A stretch of 52,951 nt of DNA, from NCBI GenBank assembly GCA_024275045.1, contig JAJRZX010000014.1:1-52951 (forward strand), given 5' to 3'. Positions 30,061 to 39,930 of the stretch are shown one piece after another. The position numbers and the translations under genes are program-made. This stretch comes from Deltaproteobacteria bacterium. Its GTDB lineage: Bacteria > Desulfobacterota > GWC2-55-46 > JADFVP01. The stretch's first letter is position 1; the number at the start of each line of letters is the position of its first letter. The notes below the pieces were generated by a model that was not told the DNA's origin, ran no database searches, and saw only the letters and a program-made list of their open reading frames with translations.

Positions 30061-31392
30061 ATGCCTGTTAATCTTTCCCATCTCATCGACCAGGTCGGCA
30101 GAGACAAGGGTATTACCAAAGAAGTACTTATAGATGCCCTTGAGGCCGCTGTAATGAAGGCCGCTGAGAAGCGTTTTGGAGCAAACAAAGACATAGAGGC
30201 CCATTATCAGGAGGAGTCCGGAGAGATAGAGCTCTTTCTCTTTAAGGACGTTGTTGAGACAGTTACTGATGAGGACCTTGAGATATCCCTGGAGGACGCC
30301 CGTGAGCTTGACCCCGAGAGCGTGCTTGGAGACGTGCTTGGAGTAAAACTGGACTCTAAGAAATTCGGGCGCATAGACGCGCAGACCGCCAAGCAGATTA
30401 TTATACAGAAAGTGCGAGAGGCTGAGCGCAATGTTGTCTTTAACGAGTTCAGCGATAAGAAGGGCGAGATAGTCTCAGGTGTTGTGCACCGCTTTGAGCG
30501 CGGTGATATAATAGTTGATATAGGCAGAACAGAGGCCCTTCTCAGCAAAAAAGAGCAGGTAAGGCGCGAGGGCTACAGGCAGGGAGACAGGATAAGGGGC
30601 CTTATCGTAGATGTCTGCAACGATGTGAAGGGGCCTCAGGTAATGCTCTCAAGGGCTCAGTCAGCCTTTCTGATAAAACTCTTTCAGATGGAGGTGCCTG
30701 AGATATACGAGGGCATAGTAGAGATTAAAGGGGCCGCCCGCGAGCCCGGTGAGAGGGCCAAGATCGCTGTTATGTCTCACAGCGCCGATGTTGACCCCGT
30801 AGGGGCCTGCGTTGGAGTAAAGGGATCAAGGGTTCAGGCCGTTGTGCAGGAGCTCAAGGGCGAGAAGATAGATATAATTCACTGGTCTGAGGACCCGGCC
30901 ATTTTTGTTAAGAATACCCTGTCTCCGGCGGAGATTTCACGTGTTATTGTTGATGAAGAAGAGCATGCCATGGAGGTTATCGTACCTGATGACCAGCTCT
31001 CTCTGGCTATAGGAAGAAAGGGTCTTAATGTAAGGCTTGCCGCGAGAATCAGCGGCTGGAAGATAGACATACATACGGAATCTGATTTCGGCGATGACTC
31101 TCCCGCTGCGCTCTCGCCCGATGAGGTGCTTAAAAAAGAGATGGCGGCCATGGTTGCAAGCGAAGAGGCTGATAGCGATGCGGCAGCGGCAGAGGCCGAG
31201 GCTGCTTCTTCCGGGGATACTGATGAGGTCTCCACGAGCGGGGCCGATGGCGGAGATGAGGCCGCTGATGATACTGCGGATAAGTCCGAGGAGGCGCAAG
31301 GCGAGGTAGAGCCTGCGGAGGAAGACAAAGAAGACAAAGAGACTGCGCCCTCAGCCGAGGCTGAGGCAGGGCCTGATACAGGAAGTGAGTAA
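30061..31392 (+). CDS. nusA: Transcription termination/antitermination protein NusA
   Basis: RNA polymerase-bound elongation factor controlling pausing, termination and antitermination. Seen: 443 residues. The N-terminal polymerase-binding domain spans about 1-130, S1 about 133-200 (G-V-V-H-R-F-E-R-G-D-I-I-V-D), KH1 with G-V-K-G-S-R and KH2 with A-I-G-R-K-G-L-N-V-R. After about residue 350 comes a tail of roughly 90 residues, almost all A, E, D, S, T and G, replacing the usual C-terminal repeats. Known: acidic C-termini of NusA can mask RNA binding. Inference: autoinhibitory or protein-contact tail. Confidence 0.97.
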   Translation: MPVNLSHLIDQVGRDKGITKEVLIDALEAAVMKAAEKRFGANKDIEAHYQEESGEIELFLFKDVVETVTDEDLEISLEDARELDPESVLGDVLGVKLDSKKFGRIDAQTAKQIIIQKVREAERNVVFNEFSDKKGEIVSGVVHRFERGDIIVDIGRTEALLSKKEQVRREGYRQGDRIRGLIVDVCNDVKGPQVMLSRAQSAFLIKLFQMEVPEIYEGIVEIKGAAREPGERAKIAVMSHSADVDPVGACVGVKGSRVQAVVQELKGEKIDIIHWSEDPAIFVKNTLSPAEISRVIVDEEEHAMEVIVPDDQLSLAIGRKGLNVRLAARISGWKIDIHTESDFGDDSPAALSPDEVLKKEMAAMVASEEADSDAAAAEAEAASSGDTDEVSTSGADGGDEAADDTADKSEEAQGEVEPAEEDKEDKETAPSAEAEAGPDTGSE

Positions 31393-31431
31393 AAGGAACT
31401 CGCCTTACCTCAGTGGGGGTGAGAATCTCCT

Positions 31432-31785
31432 TTGAAGAAGCCGCTAAAGGGGGCATCCGGTAGGCAGGTACTTAGGACGTGTGTAGCCTGCAGGGCCGTT
31501 AAACCAAAAGCAGAGCTCTTGAGGTTTTTTCTAAAGGGCGGTGAGATTAAGGTTGATCTTAATAAGCGCGGCGCAGGAAGAGGCGCTTATATCTGCGCTA
31601 AGATAGAGTGCCTTAATAAAGTACAGACAAAAAAAGGCGCCTTTGCCCGCGCTTTTAAAGCGAATCTGCCTCAGAAGGGGCTTTGCGGTGTTTATGCTGA
31701 GATAAGTGAGATGCTTACTGCCGGTACCGGCAGTGAAGCTACGGATGAAAACAAACTTAAGTTACAGGATAAGAGACATAACTGA
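31432..31785 (+). CDS. ylxR: YlxR family (DUF448) RNA-binding-like protein
   Basis: Seen: 117 residues with the family core R-T-C-V-A-C-R, K-A-E-L-L-R-F, R-G-A-G-R-G-A-Y-I-C and a second cysteine near 59. The C-terminal 30 residues are a polar, family-unlike extension. The start is a TTG at 31432. Known: YlxR is a nucleic-acid-binding-like protein almost always between nusA and infB and proposed to affect RNase P or transcription. Nothing in the sequence specifies its role further. Its stop is 3 bases before the infB ATG. Confidence 0.9.
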   Translation: MKKPLKGASGRQVLRTCVACRAVKPKAELLRFFLKGGEIKVDLNKRGAGRGAYICAKIECLNKVQTKKGAFARAFKANLPQKGLCGVYAEISEMLTAGTGSEATDENKLKLQDKRHN

Positions 31786-31788
31786 GAT

Positions 31789-34218
31789 ATGGTAACGGAA
31801 AAAACAGAAGAAGAAAAAAAGCCCGAGCTTATTGAGAAGCGGATTAAACCATCTGTAATTCGTCGAAGGCGTGCCGTTAAGGTAAAGCCCCCGGAGCAGG
31901 CGCCGCCTGAGGCGAGCGCTGCGGCCGTGGAAGGTGAGGCAGCCCCGGTATCTGCAACGGCTGCTCCGCCCGGAAAGAAAGATACAAAAAAAGAGACCTC
32001 CAAAAAAGAGACCCCCGTAAAAGAGGTCGCGCAAGAACAAACTGCCTCCGCCGCAGAGGCTGAGACAGAGAAAGCGCCTCTTAAGCAGGCCGCCAAGAAG
32101 GGCGTGAAAAAGGCCGTTAAAAAGGCCGGCAAAAAAGCTGCAGAGAAAGCCCCTGATGAGCCACTTGAGAGCAAACCTGCCGAAAGCGCGGCGGCTGAAA
32201 AGAAAAAGGTCCCTGAGGCCCCTGTAGCTGCAACGCCTTCGGCGAAGAAAAAAGAGGCCGCGACACCTGCGGCCAAACCCGTGGTTAAGGACGTAAAGGT
32301 CTTTGAGAAACCGCGTACGCCTGCCCCGCCCAAGAACTTCTTCACCCCCGGCGGCGGACGCCGTAAGAGAGGCAAACGCTTTCAGAAACCAAGACAGCGT
32401 TTTGGCAAACCCGTAATCAATCCCTCAAGACAGCTTATGAAGACGGAGATAACCGTACCCAAGGGCGCCAAGAGGGTTCTGCGTATAGCCGAGGCCATTA
32501 GTGTAGCCGGCCTCTCGCAGAGACTTGGCGTAAAGGCCGGAGAGTTGATTAAAAAACTCATGGCCATGGGTGTAATGGTTACTGTCAATCAGTTTATAGA
32601 TATAGACGCGGCAACTCTCATAGCACAGGACTATAACTACGAAGTTGAGAATGTTACCATATCTGAGGACGGGCTTATCAACCTTCCCGTTGCCGAGGGT
32701 ACGCTCGTAGAGCCGCGGGCGCCTGTGGTAACTGTTATGGGCCACGTTGACCACGGTAAAACATCCCTCCTTGATGCCATAAGAGAGACAAATGTTGCAA
32801 CCGGCGAGGCCGGAGGCATTACACAGCATATAGGCGCCTATCACGTTCATCTTCCAAAGGGCGATGTTACTTTTCTTGATACCCCGGGCCATGAGGCATT
32901 TACCTCTATGAGAGCCAGAGGGGCAAAGGCCACTGATATAGTCGTACTCGTGGTAGCCGCAGATGACGGCGTTATGCCTCAGACCGTAGAGGCCATAAAT
33001 CATGCCCGTGCCGCTGAGGTGCCCATCATAGTGGCTGTTAACAAGATAGACCTGCCTCAGGCAGACCCGGAGAGGATTAAGACAGAGCTCTCGGGGCGCG
33101 GCCTTGTAGCCGAGGAATGGGGCGGTGATACCATCTTTATGGAGGTATCGGCCAAGCAGAGGACGAATATTCAGGAGCTCCTTGACATGATACTGCTTCA
33201 GGCAGAGGTACTTGAGCTTAAGGCCCCGGTAGACGGCCCGGCAAACGGCGTTATTATTGAGGCCAAGCTCGATAAGGGCCGCGGCCCCGTGGCAACGGTG
33301 CTTATTCAGAGCGGAAAGCTTAAGGCCGGAGACGCCTTTGTAGCGGGTTTCCACTCAGGGCGGGTTCGTGCCATGCTTGATGATACGGGAAAAAGAGTAA
33401 AAGAAGCCGGCCCATCCATGGCCATTGAGATACTGGGTTTATCCGGCGTGCCCATGGCCGGAGACACCTTCAGCGTTGTAAAGGACGAGATTACCGCAAA
33501 GCAGATAACCTCCATCAGAGAGAGAAAGAACCTTGAGAAGGACCTTCAGGGCAGCGCCAAGGTAAGCCTTGAAGACCTCTATGAGAAGATAACCATGGGC
33601 GAGGTGCAGGAGCTTAATATAATCCTCAAGGCCGATGTGCAGGGCTCTATTGAGGCCGTGAAGGAGTCCATTGAGAAGCTCTCCACTGATGCTGTTAAGC
33701 TTAAGATACTCCACAACGCTGTTGGCGGTATTAACGAGGGCGATGTCATGCTTGCCGCTGCCTCTAATGCCATTATAATCGGTTTTAACGTAAGGCCCGA
33801 GACCAAGGCCCGTGAGCTGGCCATTGAGCAGAACGTGGATATAAAACTCTACAACGTGATATATCACCTTGTAGATGAGATAAAGTCCGCCATGGAAGGG
33901 CTCCTTAAACCAATTATAAGCGAGGAGATAATCGGCACCGCCGAGGTGCGCGAGATCTTCCGCGTAAGCAAGGTAGGCAATGTTGCCGGCTGCTACATGA
34001 CCTCCGGCAAGGCCATAAGGGCCTCCAAGGCCCATCTCATAAGGGATAATGTCGTAATCTATGACGGCAAACTCGGAACCCTGAGGCGCTTTAAGGACGA
34101 TGTAAAAGAGGTCCAGTCCGGGTACGAGTGCGGTATGACCATTGAAGGTTATAACGACATAAAGGTAGGCGACGTTATAGAGCTTTATGTGGAAAAAGAA
34201 GAGGCCGCCAAGCTCTAA
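31789..34218 (+). CDS. infB: Translation initiation factor IF-2
   Basis: GTPase that delivers initiator tRNA to the 30S subunit. Seen: 809 residues. A low-complexity A/K/E/P-rich N-terminus (about 1-200) contains blocks such as [14 protein letters not shown]. One IF2-N-like domain sits near 225-270. The G domain has G-H-V-D-H-G-K-T (from 318), D-T-P-G-H-E-A-F and N-K-I-D. Domains II-IV follow and are complete. The usual first IF2-N domain at the extreme N-terminus is not evident. Translation is probably coupled to ylxR, because no good Shine-Dalgarno lies before the ATG. Confidence 0.97.
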   Translation: MVTEKTEEEKKPELIEKRIKPSVIRRRRAVKVKPPEQAPPEASAAAVEGEAAPVSATAAPPGKKDTKKETSKKETPVKEVAQEQTASAAEAETEKAPLKQAAKKGVKKAVKKAGKKAAEKAPDEPLESKPAESAAAEKKKVPEAPVAATPSAKKKEAATPAAKPVVKDVKVFEKPRTPAPPKNFFTPGGGRRKRGKRFQKPRQRFGKPVINPSRQLMKTEITVPKGAKRVLRIAEAISVAGLSQRLGVKAGELIKKLMAMGVMVTVNQFIDIDAATLIAQDYNYEVENVTISEDGLINLPVAEGTLVEPRAPVVTVMGHVDHGKTSLLDAIRETNVATGEAGGITQHIGAYHVHLPKGDVTFLDTPGHEAFTSMRARGAKATDIVVLVVAADDGVMPQTVEAINHARAAEVPIIVAVNKIDLPQADPERIKTELSGRGLVAEEWGGDTIFMEVSAKQRTNIQELLDMILLQAEVLELKAPVDGPANGVIIEAKLDKGRGPVATVLIQSGKLKAGDAFVAGFHSGRVRAMLDDTGKRVKEAGPSMAIEILGLSGVPMAGDTFSVVKDEITAKQITSIRERKNLEKDLQGSAKVSLEDLYEKITMGEVQELNIILKADVQGSIEAVKESIEKLSTDAVKLKILHNAVGGINEGDVMLAAASNAIIIGFNVRPETKARELAIEQNVDIKLYNVIYHLVDEIKSAMEGLLKPIISEEIIGTAEVREIFRVSKVGNVAGCYMTSGKAIRASKAHLIRDNVVIYDGKLGTLRRFKDDVKEVQSGYECGMTIEGYNDIKVGDVIELYVEKEEAAKL

Positions 34219-34288
34219 GTGATTGCAACGCATCATGGTGCGGAGCTCAGCCTCAGCTGCGGTTTTTTTCTTAAGCGGTATTAAACAT

Positions 34289-34576
34289 ATGGTAGTAGGA
34301 CTCTGCCTTATAAGTCTCAGGCTTCACGGCAACGCCTCTTTAAAAGGCAAGAGACGTATCGTTAAAAGCATTAAAGAGAGGGTGCGCAGCAGCTTTAACG
34401 TCTCCGTGGCAGAGGTGGCGGAGCTGGACACTCTGCAGAGGGCCGAGATAGGGTTTGCCGCCGTAGGTAATGAGCGGGCCTTTATAAACTCTGTTATGGA
34501 TAAGGTGATTCTAAAGATAGAAGGTTTTAATATGGCGGAGATAATCGAGAGCCGTATTGAGATTATGAATATATAA
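34289..34576 (+). CDS. DUF503 family protein (YlxP-like)
   Basis: Seen: 95 residues from ATG 34289 (M-V-V-G-L-C-L-I-S-L-R-L). The family core S-L-K-G-K-R-R-I-V-K-S follows, then F-N-V-S-V-A-E-V and C-terminal E-I-I-E-S. The open frame continues upstream to 34223, but those residues are unlike the family and M-V-V-G is the normal N-terminus. Known: DUF503/YlxP proteins occur between infB and rbfA in many bacteria; the molecular role is not established. It lies 25 bases before rbfA. Confidence 0.88.
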   Translation: MVVGLCLISLRLHGNASLKGKRRIVKSIKERVRSSFNVSVAEVAELDTLQRAEIGFAAVGNERAFINSVMDKVILKIEGFNMAEIIESRIEIMNI

Positions 34577-34601
34577 GGTTTTTTACGGAGTTAATATTGT
34601 T

Positions 34602-34955
34602 ATGCATGGATACAAGCGGGCGGACAGAGTTGGAGACAGTATCCTGCGTGAAATAGCCTCCATGATAACGCGCGGTGAGATACGGGACCCGCGAATAGGT
34701 TTTATAACCATTACGCATGTAAAGCTGAGCCCTGACCTGAAAGAAGCCAAGGTTTATTTCAGCCAGATAGGGACAGATGAAGAAAAGACAAACTCCGCTG
34801 AAGGTCTTAAGAGCGCCGTTGGTTATATAAGACGCTGCCTTGGCAGCCGTCTGCAGCTACGGTCTGTGCCCACTCTGCGTTTTTACCTTGATGAGACCGT
34901 GGAGTACGCCGAGCATATAGATGAACTCCTGCGGGGAATAACAGAGGAGCAATAG
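34602..34955 (+). CDS. rbfA: Ribosome-binding factor A
   Basis: 30S assembly and cold-shock factor acting on the 16S 5' helix. Seen: 117 residues. R-A-D-R-V-G-D-S-I-L-R-E-I near residue 6, D-P-R-I-G-F-I-T-I-T-H-V, A-K-V-Y-F-S and L-R-F-Y-L-D-E-T-V-E match the KH-like fold. No extended C-terminal tail. It ends the infB-DUF503-rbfA run; 218 bases separate it from nrnA. Confidence 0.96.
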   Translation: MHGYKRADRVGDSILREIASMITRGEIRDPRIGFITITHVKLSPDLKEAKVYFSQIGTDEEKTNSAEGLKSAVGYIRRCLGSRLQLRSVPTLRFYLDETVEYAEHIDELLRGITEEQ

Positions 34956-35173
34956 GGGCGAGAATCCCTGGTCACAGGGGACATGTTTTTTTTGGTGGGG
35001 TGAGGGTGTCCTATAAGAGATATGCGCGGGGTGCGATGCAAAGGCGGTAATACCCGGCGTGGCCCTGTGTATAATGCCTGTACTGGTACGAGAGGCGGAC
35101 AGGGCAGGTATATATAAGTGTTCTGAGTCATGCAGGCTCCTTATGAGCAAATGGGTCTGTAGAGGAATTGGTT

Positions 35174-36172
35174 ATGGAAAAGAGATTTGATAAGATAATA
35201 GAGAAGATTAGAGAGGGGCAGAGGTTTTTAATAGCCTCACACGTTAACCCCGAGGGTGACGCCGTGGGCTCTTTACTGGGCCTTACGCTGGTCCTTCGCA
35301 CCATGGGCAAGGACGTAACGCCTTATCTTGAGGACCCGGTGCCGGGTATATACGACTTTTTACCGGGCGCTGAGACAATTGTTCACGACCTTAAGGGCCT
35401 TGGCCGTTTTGATGCACTTATTGCCGTTGACTGCGGTATGAAGGACAGGCTGGGAGACATGCTTAACGCCTTTGACCACGGCGGGCTGCTCATTAATCTT
35501 GATCATCATGCCACGAACGACCACTACGGCGACCTTAACGTGGTAGACGCCGATGCCAGCGCCACCGGCGAGGTGATTTACGACCTCTGCCGTGCCGGAG
35601 GCATTGATATAACAAAAGAAGCGGCCATAAACCTTTACGTGGCCATACATACGGATACAGGTTCCTTTCGGTACTCTTGCACATCTGCCGAGTCTCTTAT
35701 AAAGGCAGGCGAGCTCGTTCGGTGCGGCGCAGACCCATCGGATATCTCCATGCGAGTCTACGAGAACTACCCTCCGGTGAGGTTTCGTCTTCTTGCCCTT
35801 GTGCTCTCTACCCTTGAGGTGATAAAGGCCTGCGGTAAGGGGCATGGCGGAGATATCGCCACCCTTACGGTTAGTACGGATATGTTTGATAAGACAGCTG
35901 CCGAGCCTGATCAGGCCGATGGTTTTGTAAATTACGCCCGTGGTATAGAGGGCGTTGAGGTAGGGGCTCTTTTCAGGGAATGCCCTGGAGACGAGTACAA
36001 GATAAGCCTTCGGTCCAAGAGCTACATGGATGTTGGCGCTGTTGCCATGTCCCTTGGAGGCGGCGGCCACGCCCGCGCCGCGGGATGTACGCTGAAGGGC
36101 AGCCTTGAAGATGTTAAGAGCAAGGTCCTTGGTGTTGTTAATGAGGCTATGCAGAAGAGCTGCACTCCGTGA
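35174..36172 (+). CDS. nrnA: DHH/DHHA1 phosphoesterase (NrnA-type nanoRNase / pAp phosphatase)
   Basis: Known: NrnA degrades very short oligoribonucleotides and in some bacteria hydrolyses pAp. Seen: 332 residues. DHH domain motifs are N-P-E-G-D-A-V-G-S, V-D-C-G, N-L-D-H-H-A-T-N-D and H-T-D-T-G-S-F. The DHHA1 domain ends with G-G-G-G-H-A-R-A-A-G. AGAGGA lies 8 bases before the ATG at 35174, so I prefer it over the TTG two codons upstream. The stop overlaps the truB start by 4 bases. Substrate specificity is inferred. Confidence 0.9.
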   Translation: MEKRFDKIIEKIREGQRFLIASHVNPEGDAVGSLLGLTLVLRTMGKDVTPYLEDPVPGIYDFLPGAETIVHDLKGLGRFDALIAVDCGMKDRLGDMLNAFDHGGLLINLDHHATNDHYGDLNVVDADASATGEVIYDLCRAGGIDITKEAAINLYVAIHTDTGSFRYSCTSAESLIKAGELVRCGADPSDISMRVYENYPPVRFRLLALVLSTLEVIKACGKGHGGDIATLTVSTDMFDKTAAEPDQADGFVNYARGIEGVEVGALFRECPGDEYKISLRSKSYMDVGAVAMSLGGGGHARAAGCTLKGSLEDVKSKVLGVVNEAMQKSCTP

Positions 36173-37137
36173 ACGGAGTCTTTGTAGCCGATAAACCCTC
36201 GGGCTGGAGCTCTCATGATGTGGTAAAAAAGGTGAAGCGTGTTCTTGGAGCCGCCAAAGTAGGGCACCTTGGCACACTTGACCCGGCGGCAACAGGGGTG
36301 CTGCCCCTTGTAATAAACAGGGCTACGAAGTTTGCTCCCTGGCTTGAGAAGGGAGAAAAAGAATACGCCGTTGAGATGACCCTTGGCGCGGAGACTGAGA
36401 CCTATGACTCCGAGGGTTGTATTATCCGAGAGTCTGATACCGCCTCTATTACGGCAGATGATATTGAGAGTGCTTTAGCTCGTTTCAAGGGGCGCATCTC
36501 GCAGGTTCCGCCCATGTTCTCGGCGGTAAAACGCGGGGGCAGACCCCTTTACAAACTTGCAAGAAAGGGCCTTACAGTAGAGCGGGCCCCAAGGGATGTT
36601 GAGGTCTTTGCCATTGAGATGACGCGCCTCAATATGCCGGTAGTCTCATTTACCGTGCGGTGCGGCAGGGGTACATATATAAGGTCCATCTGCCACGATG
36701 TTGGCCAAGTCCTTGGCTGCGGCGCGTATATGAGCGGATTAAGGCGCACGCAGAGCGGGGCCTTTCATATAAGCGAGGCCCTTGACCCGGCGGCCCTTGA
36801 GAGGGATGCTCTTGAAGGCGCTGTTATTCCACTTGAGGAGGCGCTTTTACGCACAGTAGATGTCTTTCGTGGAGTGAGCCTTGACGGCAGGGCCGTACAG
36901 ATAGAGGGTACGGATGATTATATCACCCTCTCTGATGAGATGGACCTTTCCATTGGCATGAGACTTATACTGGCACCGGATAAGGGGTTTTGTGCTTTTC
37001 AAGACAAGGGGGAGATGATAAGGTTGACCCTTAATGGTGTGAACCTGGCTCTGGCCGTACATATCTCAGGGCAGTTATGCAAGATAAAATGGGTCTTTGA
37101 GGACCCTTCTGAGTCCCGGCGGCGCAAGGCCTTTTAA
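36169..37137 (+). CDS. truB: tRNA pseudouridine-55 synthase
   Basis: Modifies U55 in the tRNA T-loop. Seen: 322 residues. Catalytic D38 in G-H-L-G-T-L-D-P-A-A-T-G-V-L, K-P-S-G-W-S-S-H-D near 9, and the conserved R-G-T-Y-I-R-S-I. The C-terminal PUA-like region is present. It starts with GTG overlapping the nrnA TGA. It lies 110 bases before rpsO, which has its own promoter. Confidence 0.97.
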   Translation: MNGVFVADKPSGWSSHDVVKKVKRVLGAAKVGHLGTLDPAATGVLPLVINRATKFAPWLEKGEKEYAVEMTLGAETETYDSEGCIIRESDTASITADDIESALARFKGRISQVPPMFSAVKRGGRPLYKLARKGLTVERAPRDVEVFAIEMTRLNMPVVSFTVRCGRGTYIRSICHDVGQVLGCGAYMSGLRRTQSGAFHISEALDPAALERDALEGAVIPLEEALLRTVDVFRGVSLDGRAVQIEGTDDYITLSDEMDLSIGMRLILAPDKGFCAFQDKGEMIRLTLNGVNLALAVHISGQLCKIKWVFEDPSESRRRKAF

Positions 37138-37159
37138 TCCGTCTCCCGGTTACCTTTAG

Positions 37160-37188
37160 TTGCAGTTATTTAAGGTTTTTTTTATACT
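37160..37188 (+). promoter_or_regulatory. Promoter of rpsO
   Basis: -35 TTGCAG (37160-37165), 17-base T-rich spacer, -10 TATACT (37183-37188); a TATAAT follows at 37189. AGGAGGAG precedes the rpsO ATG. Confidence 0.65.
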
Positions 37189-37247
37189 ATATAATATGAT
37201 AATAATGCAGTTAACGGAATTATACATATAAGCAGGAGGAGAAGAAA

Positions 37248-37514
37248 ATGATAGATACAGAGAGCAAGAAGCAGATAGTAAGTGAGTACAGCGTACATGG
37301 TACGGACACGGGCTCGCCTGAGGTTCAGGTAGCTCTGCTCAGCGCCAGAATAAAAGACCTTCAGGACCACTTCAAGGCCCATAAGCACGATCACCACTCA
37401 AGGCGCGGACTCCTTAAGATGGTTGGACGCAGACGCAGGCTCCTTGCTTATGTTAAGGGTAAGGATGTGAATCGCTATAAAGACCTTATCGCAAGGCTTG
37501 GTCTCAGGAAATAG
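37248..37514 (+). CDS. rpsO: 30S ribosomal protein S15
   Basis: Primary 16S rRNA-binding protein of the central domain. Seen: 88 residues, exact family length. [13 protein letters not shown] near 24, [11 protein letters not shown] and R-R-R-R-L-L-A-Y-V complete the fold. AGGAGGAG gives a strong ribosome-binding site. Own promoter plus an intergenic hairpin before pnp is the common rpsO-pnp arrangement; S15 autoregulation through the leader is typical elsewhere but not visible here. Confidence 0.98.
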   Translation: MIDTESKKQIVSEYSVHGTDTGSPEVQVALLSARIKDLQDHFKAHKHDHHSRRGLLKMVGRRRRLLAYVKGKDVNRYKDLIARLGLRK

Positions 37515-37542
37515 ATTTTTGTGACTACCGCCCACGGGGGCT

Positions 37543-37572
37543 GCAGGCAGTGTGTGAGAGTGCGCCTGCCTG
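37543..37572 (+). other. Intergenic hairpin between rpsO and pnp
   Basis: CAGGCAG (37544-37550) can pair with CTGCCTG (37566-37572); a shifted GCAGGC/GCCTGC pairing is also possible. In many bacteria an RNase III-type hairpin lies here and controls pnp; that role is inference. Confidence 0.4.
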
Positions 37573-37615
37573 ATGTTGATGATGGTATATAATAAATCAG
37601 GAGAATTGATATAGG

Positions 37616-39709
37616 ATGGTAAGAACATACGAGATTGATTATGCCGGAAGAAAACTTACTATAGAGACTGGCAAGATGGCCAAGCAGGCCGGCGGTTCAT
37701 GCACACTGCGTTACGGAGACACCGTTGTCCTTGTAACGGCGTGCCGAGCCGGCTCACCTGTTGAGGGCAGGGACTTTCTGCCCCTTACGGTAAATTATCA
37801 GGAAATGACATATGCCGCCGGTAAGATACCGGGCGGTTTTTTTAAACGCGAGGGCCGTCCCAGCACAAGAGAGGTACTCTTGTCCCGTCTTATTGACAGG
37901 CCGCTGCGTCCTTTATTCCCAAAGGGTTTTGCCTACGAGACGCAGGTCATAGCCACGGCCCTATCAGTAGACCACGAGAACGATGCCGAGCTTATTGCCT
38001 TAATCGGCGCCTCAATCGCACTTGGCATATCCGATATCCCCTTTGCAGGCCCCATAGCGGCCTACAGGGTAGGGGCCATGGACGGTGAGTTTATAGAAAA
38101 CCCCACACTGGAGCAGCAAAAGTCCGGTGACCTCGACCTTATTGTAGCAGGCGGCGAGGGTTCCATTAACATGGTGGAGTGCGGAGCCAACTTTGTCTCC
38201 GAGGACTTTATGGTTAAGGCCCTTGTACTTGCACAGGAAGGCATGGCAGGTGTGCTTGAGCTGCAGAAGCAGATCGTTGAGGAGATAGGCAAAGAGAAGA
38301 TTCCCGTCACACTCGTAGAGGTAGAGGACGAGCTTCGTACACGCGTTGAGGAGAGGGCCGCCGAGGGGCTTAAAAAGTGTCTGGTTATCCCGGAGAAACT
38401 CCCGCGCTACGCAGCGCTTGACGCCTTTAAAAAAGAGGTTGTTGAGGAGCTCTCCGAGGAGTTTGAGGATAGAGCAAAGGATATCTCCAAGGTGTTTAGC
38501 AGTACCAAGAATACGATTATGCGCGATATGATAGTCTCTGAGAAGAAGCGGGTTGACGGCAGGGGCCCAAGAGACATCAGGGAGATAACCTGCGAGGTAG
38601 GGCTGCTGCCCCGTACGCACGGCTCCGCGCTCTTTACGCGCGGCGAGACGCAGGCCCTTGTTAATACCACACTTGGCACCTCTGATGACGAGCAGAAGAT
38701 AGACGCCCTCAGCGGCTGGGAGTACAAGCGCTTTATGCTACATTACAACTTCCCGCCTTTTTGCGTGGGCGAGGTAAAGTTCCTGCGCTCTCCGGGAAGA
38801 CGCGAGATTGGCCACGGCACACTTGCCGAGAGGGCCGTTAACAAGGTCTTCCCCGGCCCTGATGATTTCCCCTATACAGTGCGCGTGGTCTCCGATGTCC
38901 TCGAGTCCAATGGTTCGTCTTCCATGGCCACGGTCTGCGGAGCCTCCTTATCCCTTATGGACGCAGGCGTGCCCACAAAGGGTCATATCGCAGGCATAGC
39001 CATGGGTCTTATTAAAGAAGGCGATGAGGCCGTAATACTCTCTGATATTCTCGGCGACGAGGATCATCTCGGGGACATGGACTTTAAGGTAGCGGGTTCC
39101 GAGGACGGCATTACCGCCCTTCAGATGGATATTAAGATAGGCGGCGTTACCGCAGAGCTTCTTACCGAGGCACTTGGTCAGGCCCGTGAGGGCAGGCTTC
39201 ATATACTTTCCAAGATGAACGAGGCCATAAGCGAGCCGCGGACAGAGATGTCCTCATACGCCCCGCGTATAGTAACCCTTATGGTTAAACCCGAGCGCAT
39301 CAAGGACGTAATCGGCCCGGGCGGCAAGAACATCAAGGGTATTATCCTTGCAACAGGCGTAAAGATGGATGTTGACGATACCGGCAAGGTGAGCATCGCC
39401 AGCAACGATGACGAGGCCGCCAAAGCCGCTGTTAAGATGGTAAAGGAGCTTACTCAGGAGGCTGAGATAGGCAAGATTTATATGGGCACCGTGCGTAAGA
39501 TAATGGACTTTGGGGCATTTATCGAGATTTTACCAAAGACCGACGGCTTATGCCATATCTCCGAGCTTGCCGAAGAGAGGGTAGCCAATGTCACGGATAT
39601 ACTTAAAGAAGGCGACAGGGTACGCGTAAAGGTACTTAACGTGGACCGCGGCGGTAAGATAAAACTATCGAGAAAGGCCGCCCTTAATGAGAAAGACCCC
39701 GTTGATTAA
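37616..39709 (+). CDS. pnp: Polyribonucleotide nucleotidyltransferase (PNPase)
   Basis: Phosphorolytic 3'-5' exoribonuclease, degradosome component. Seen: 697 residues. Two RNase PH-like domains: the first with R-E-G-R-P-S-T-R-E and the second with R-T-H-G-S-A-L-F-T-R-G-E-T-Q. Then a KH domain (I-G-P-G-G-K-N-I-K-G) and an S1 domain (G-T-V-R-K-I-M-D-F-G-A-F). Complete, family length. A GGAGAATTG region precedes the ATG. A terminator sits 10 bases past the stop. Confidence 0.98.
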   Translation: MVRTYEIDYAGRKLTIETGKMAKQAGGSCTLRYGDTVVLVTACRAGSPVEGRDFLPLTVNYQEMTYAAGKIPGGFFKREGRPSTREVLLSRLIDRPLRPLFPKGFAYETQVIATALSVDHENDAELIALIGASIALGISDIPFAGPIAAYRVGAMDGEFIENPTLEQQKSGDLDLIVAGGEGSINMVECGANFVSEDFMVKALVLAQEGMAGVLELQKQIVEEIGKEKIPVTLVEVEDELRTRVEERAAEGLKKCLVIPEKLPRYAALDAFKKEVVEELSEEFEDRAKDISKVFSSTKNTIMRDMIVSEKKRVDGRGPRDIREITCEVGLLPRTHGSALFTRGETQALVNTTLGTSDDEQKIDALSGWEYKRFMLHYNFPPFCVGEVKFLRSPGRREIGHGTLAERAVNKVFPGPDDFPYTVRVVSDVLESNGSSSMATVCGASLSLMDAGVPTKGHIAGIAMGLIKEGDEAVILSDILGDEDHLGDMDFKVAGSEDGITALQMDIKIGGVTAELLTEALGQAREGRLHILSKMNEAISEPRTEMSSYAPRIVTLMVKPERIKDVIGPGGKNIKGIILATGVKMDVDDTGKVSIASNDDEAAKAAVKMVKELTQEAEIGKIYMGTVRKIMDFGAFIEILPKTDGLCHISELAEERVANVTDILKEGDRVRVKVLNVDRGGKIKLSRKAALNEKDPVD

Positions 39710-39719
39710 AGTATCCATG

Positions 39720-39750
39720 CAGGGGCGGTTTTAATTTAAACCCCTGTTTT
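39720..39750 (+). terminator. Intrinsic terminator of pnp
   Basis: CAGGGG (39720-39725) pairs with CCCCTG (39741-39746) around a 15-base A/T-rich loop, followed by TTTT (39747-39750). Confidence 0.75.
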
Positions 39751-39930
39751 GTGGTAACGCGGCGGGAAGGGGCGAAAGCAGGTACTTACGCCTTATTGCA
39801 GCCGGGCAGGGAGGGGAGTCATGATTATCCTCTTACCCGGGCCCTCATGCTTTACGCGGCTGACAGCGCCTGGGCTGTATGTACTGCGGGCTCTTTTGCC
39901 CTTTGATGAAGAAGAGTTTTTTAGGAGAGT

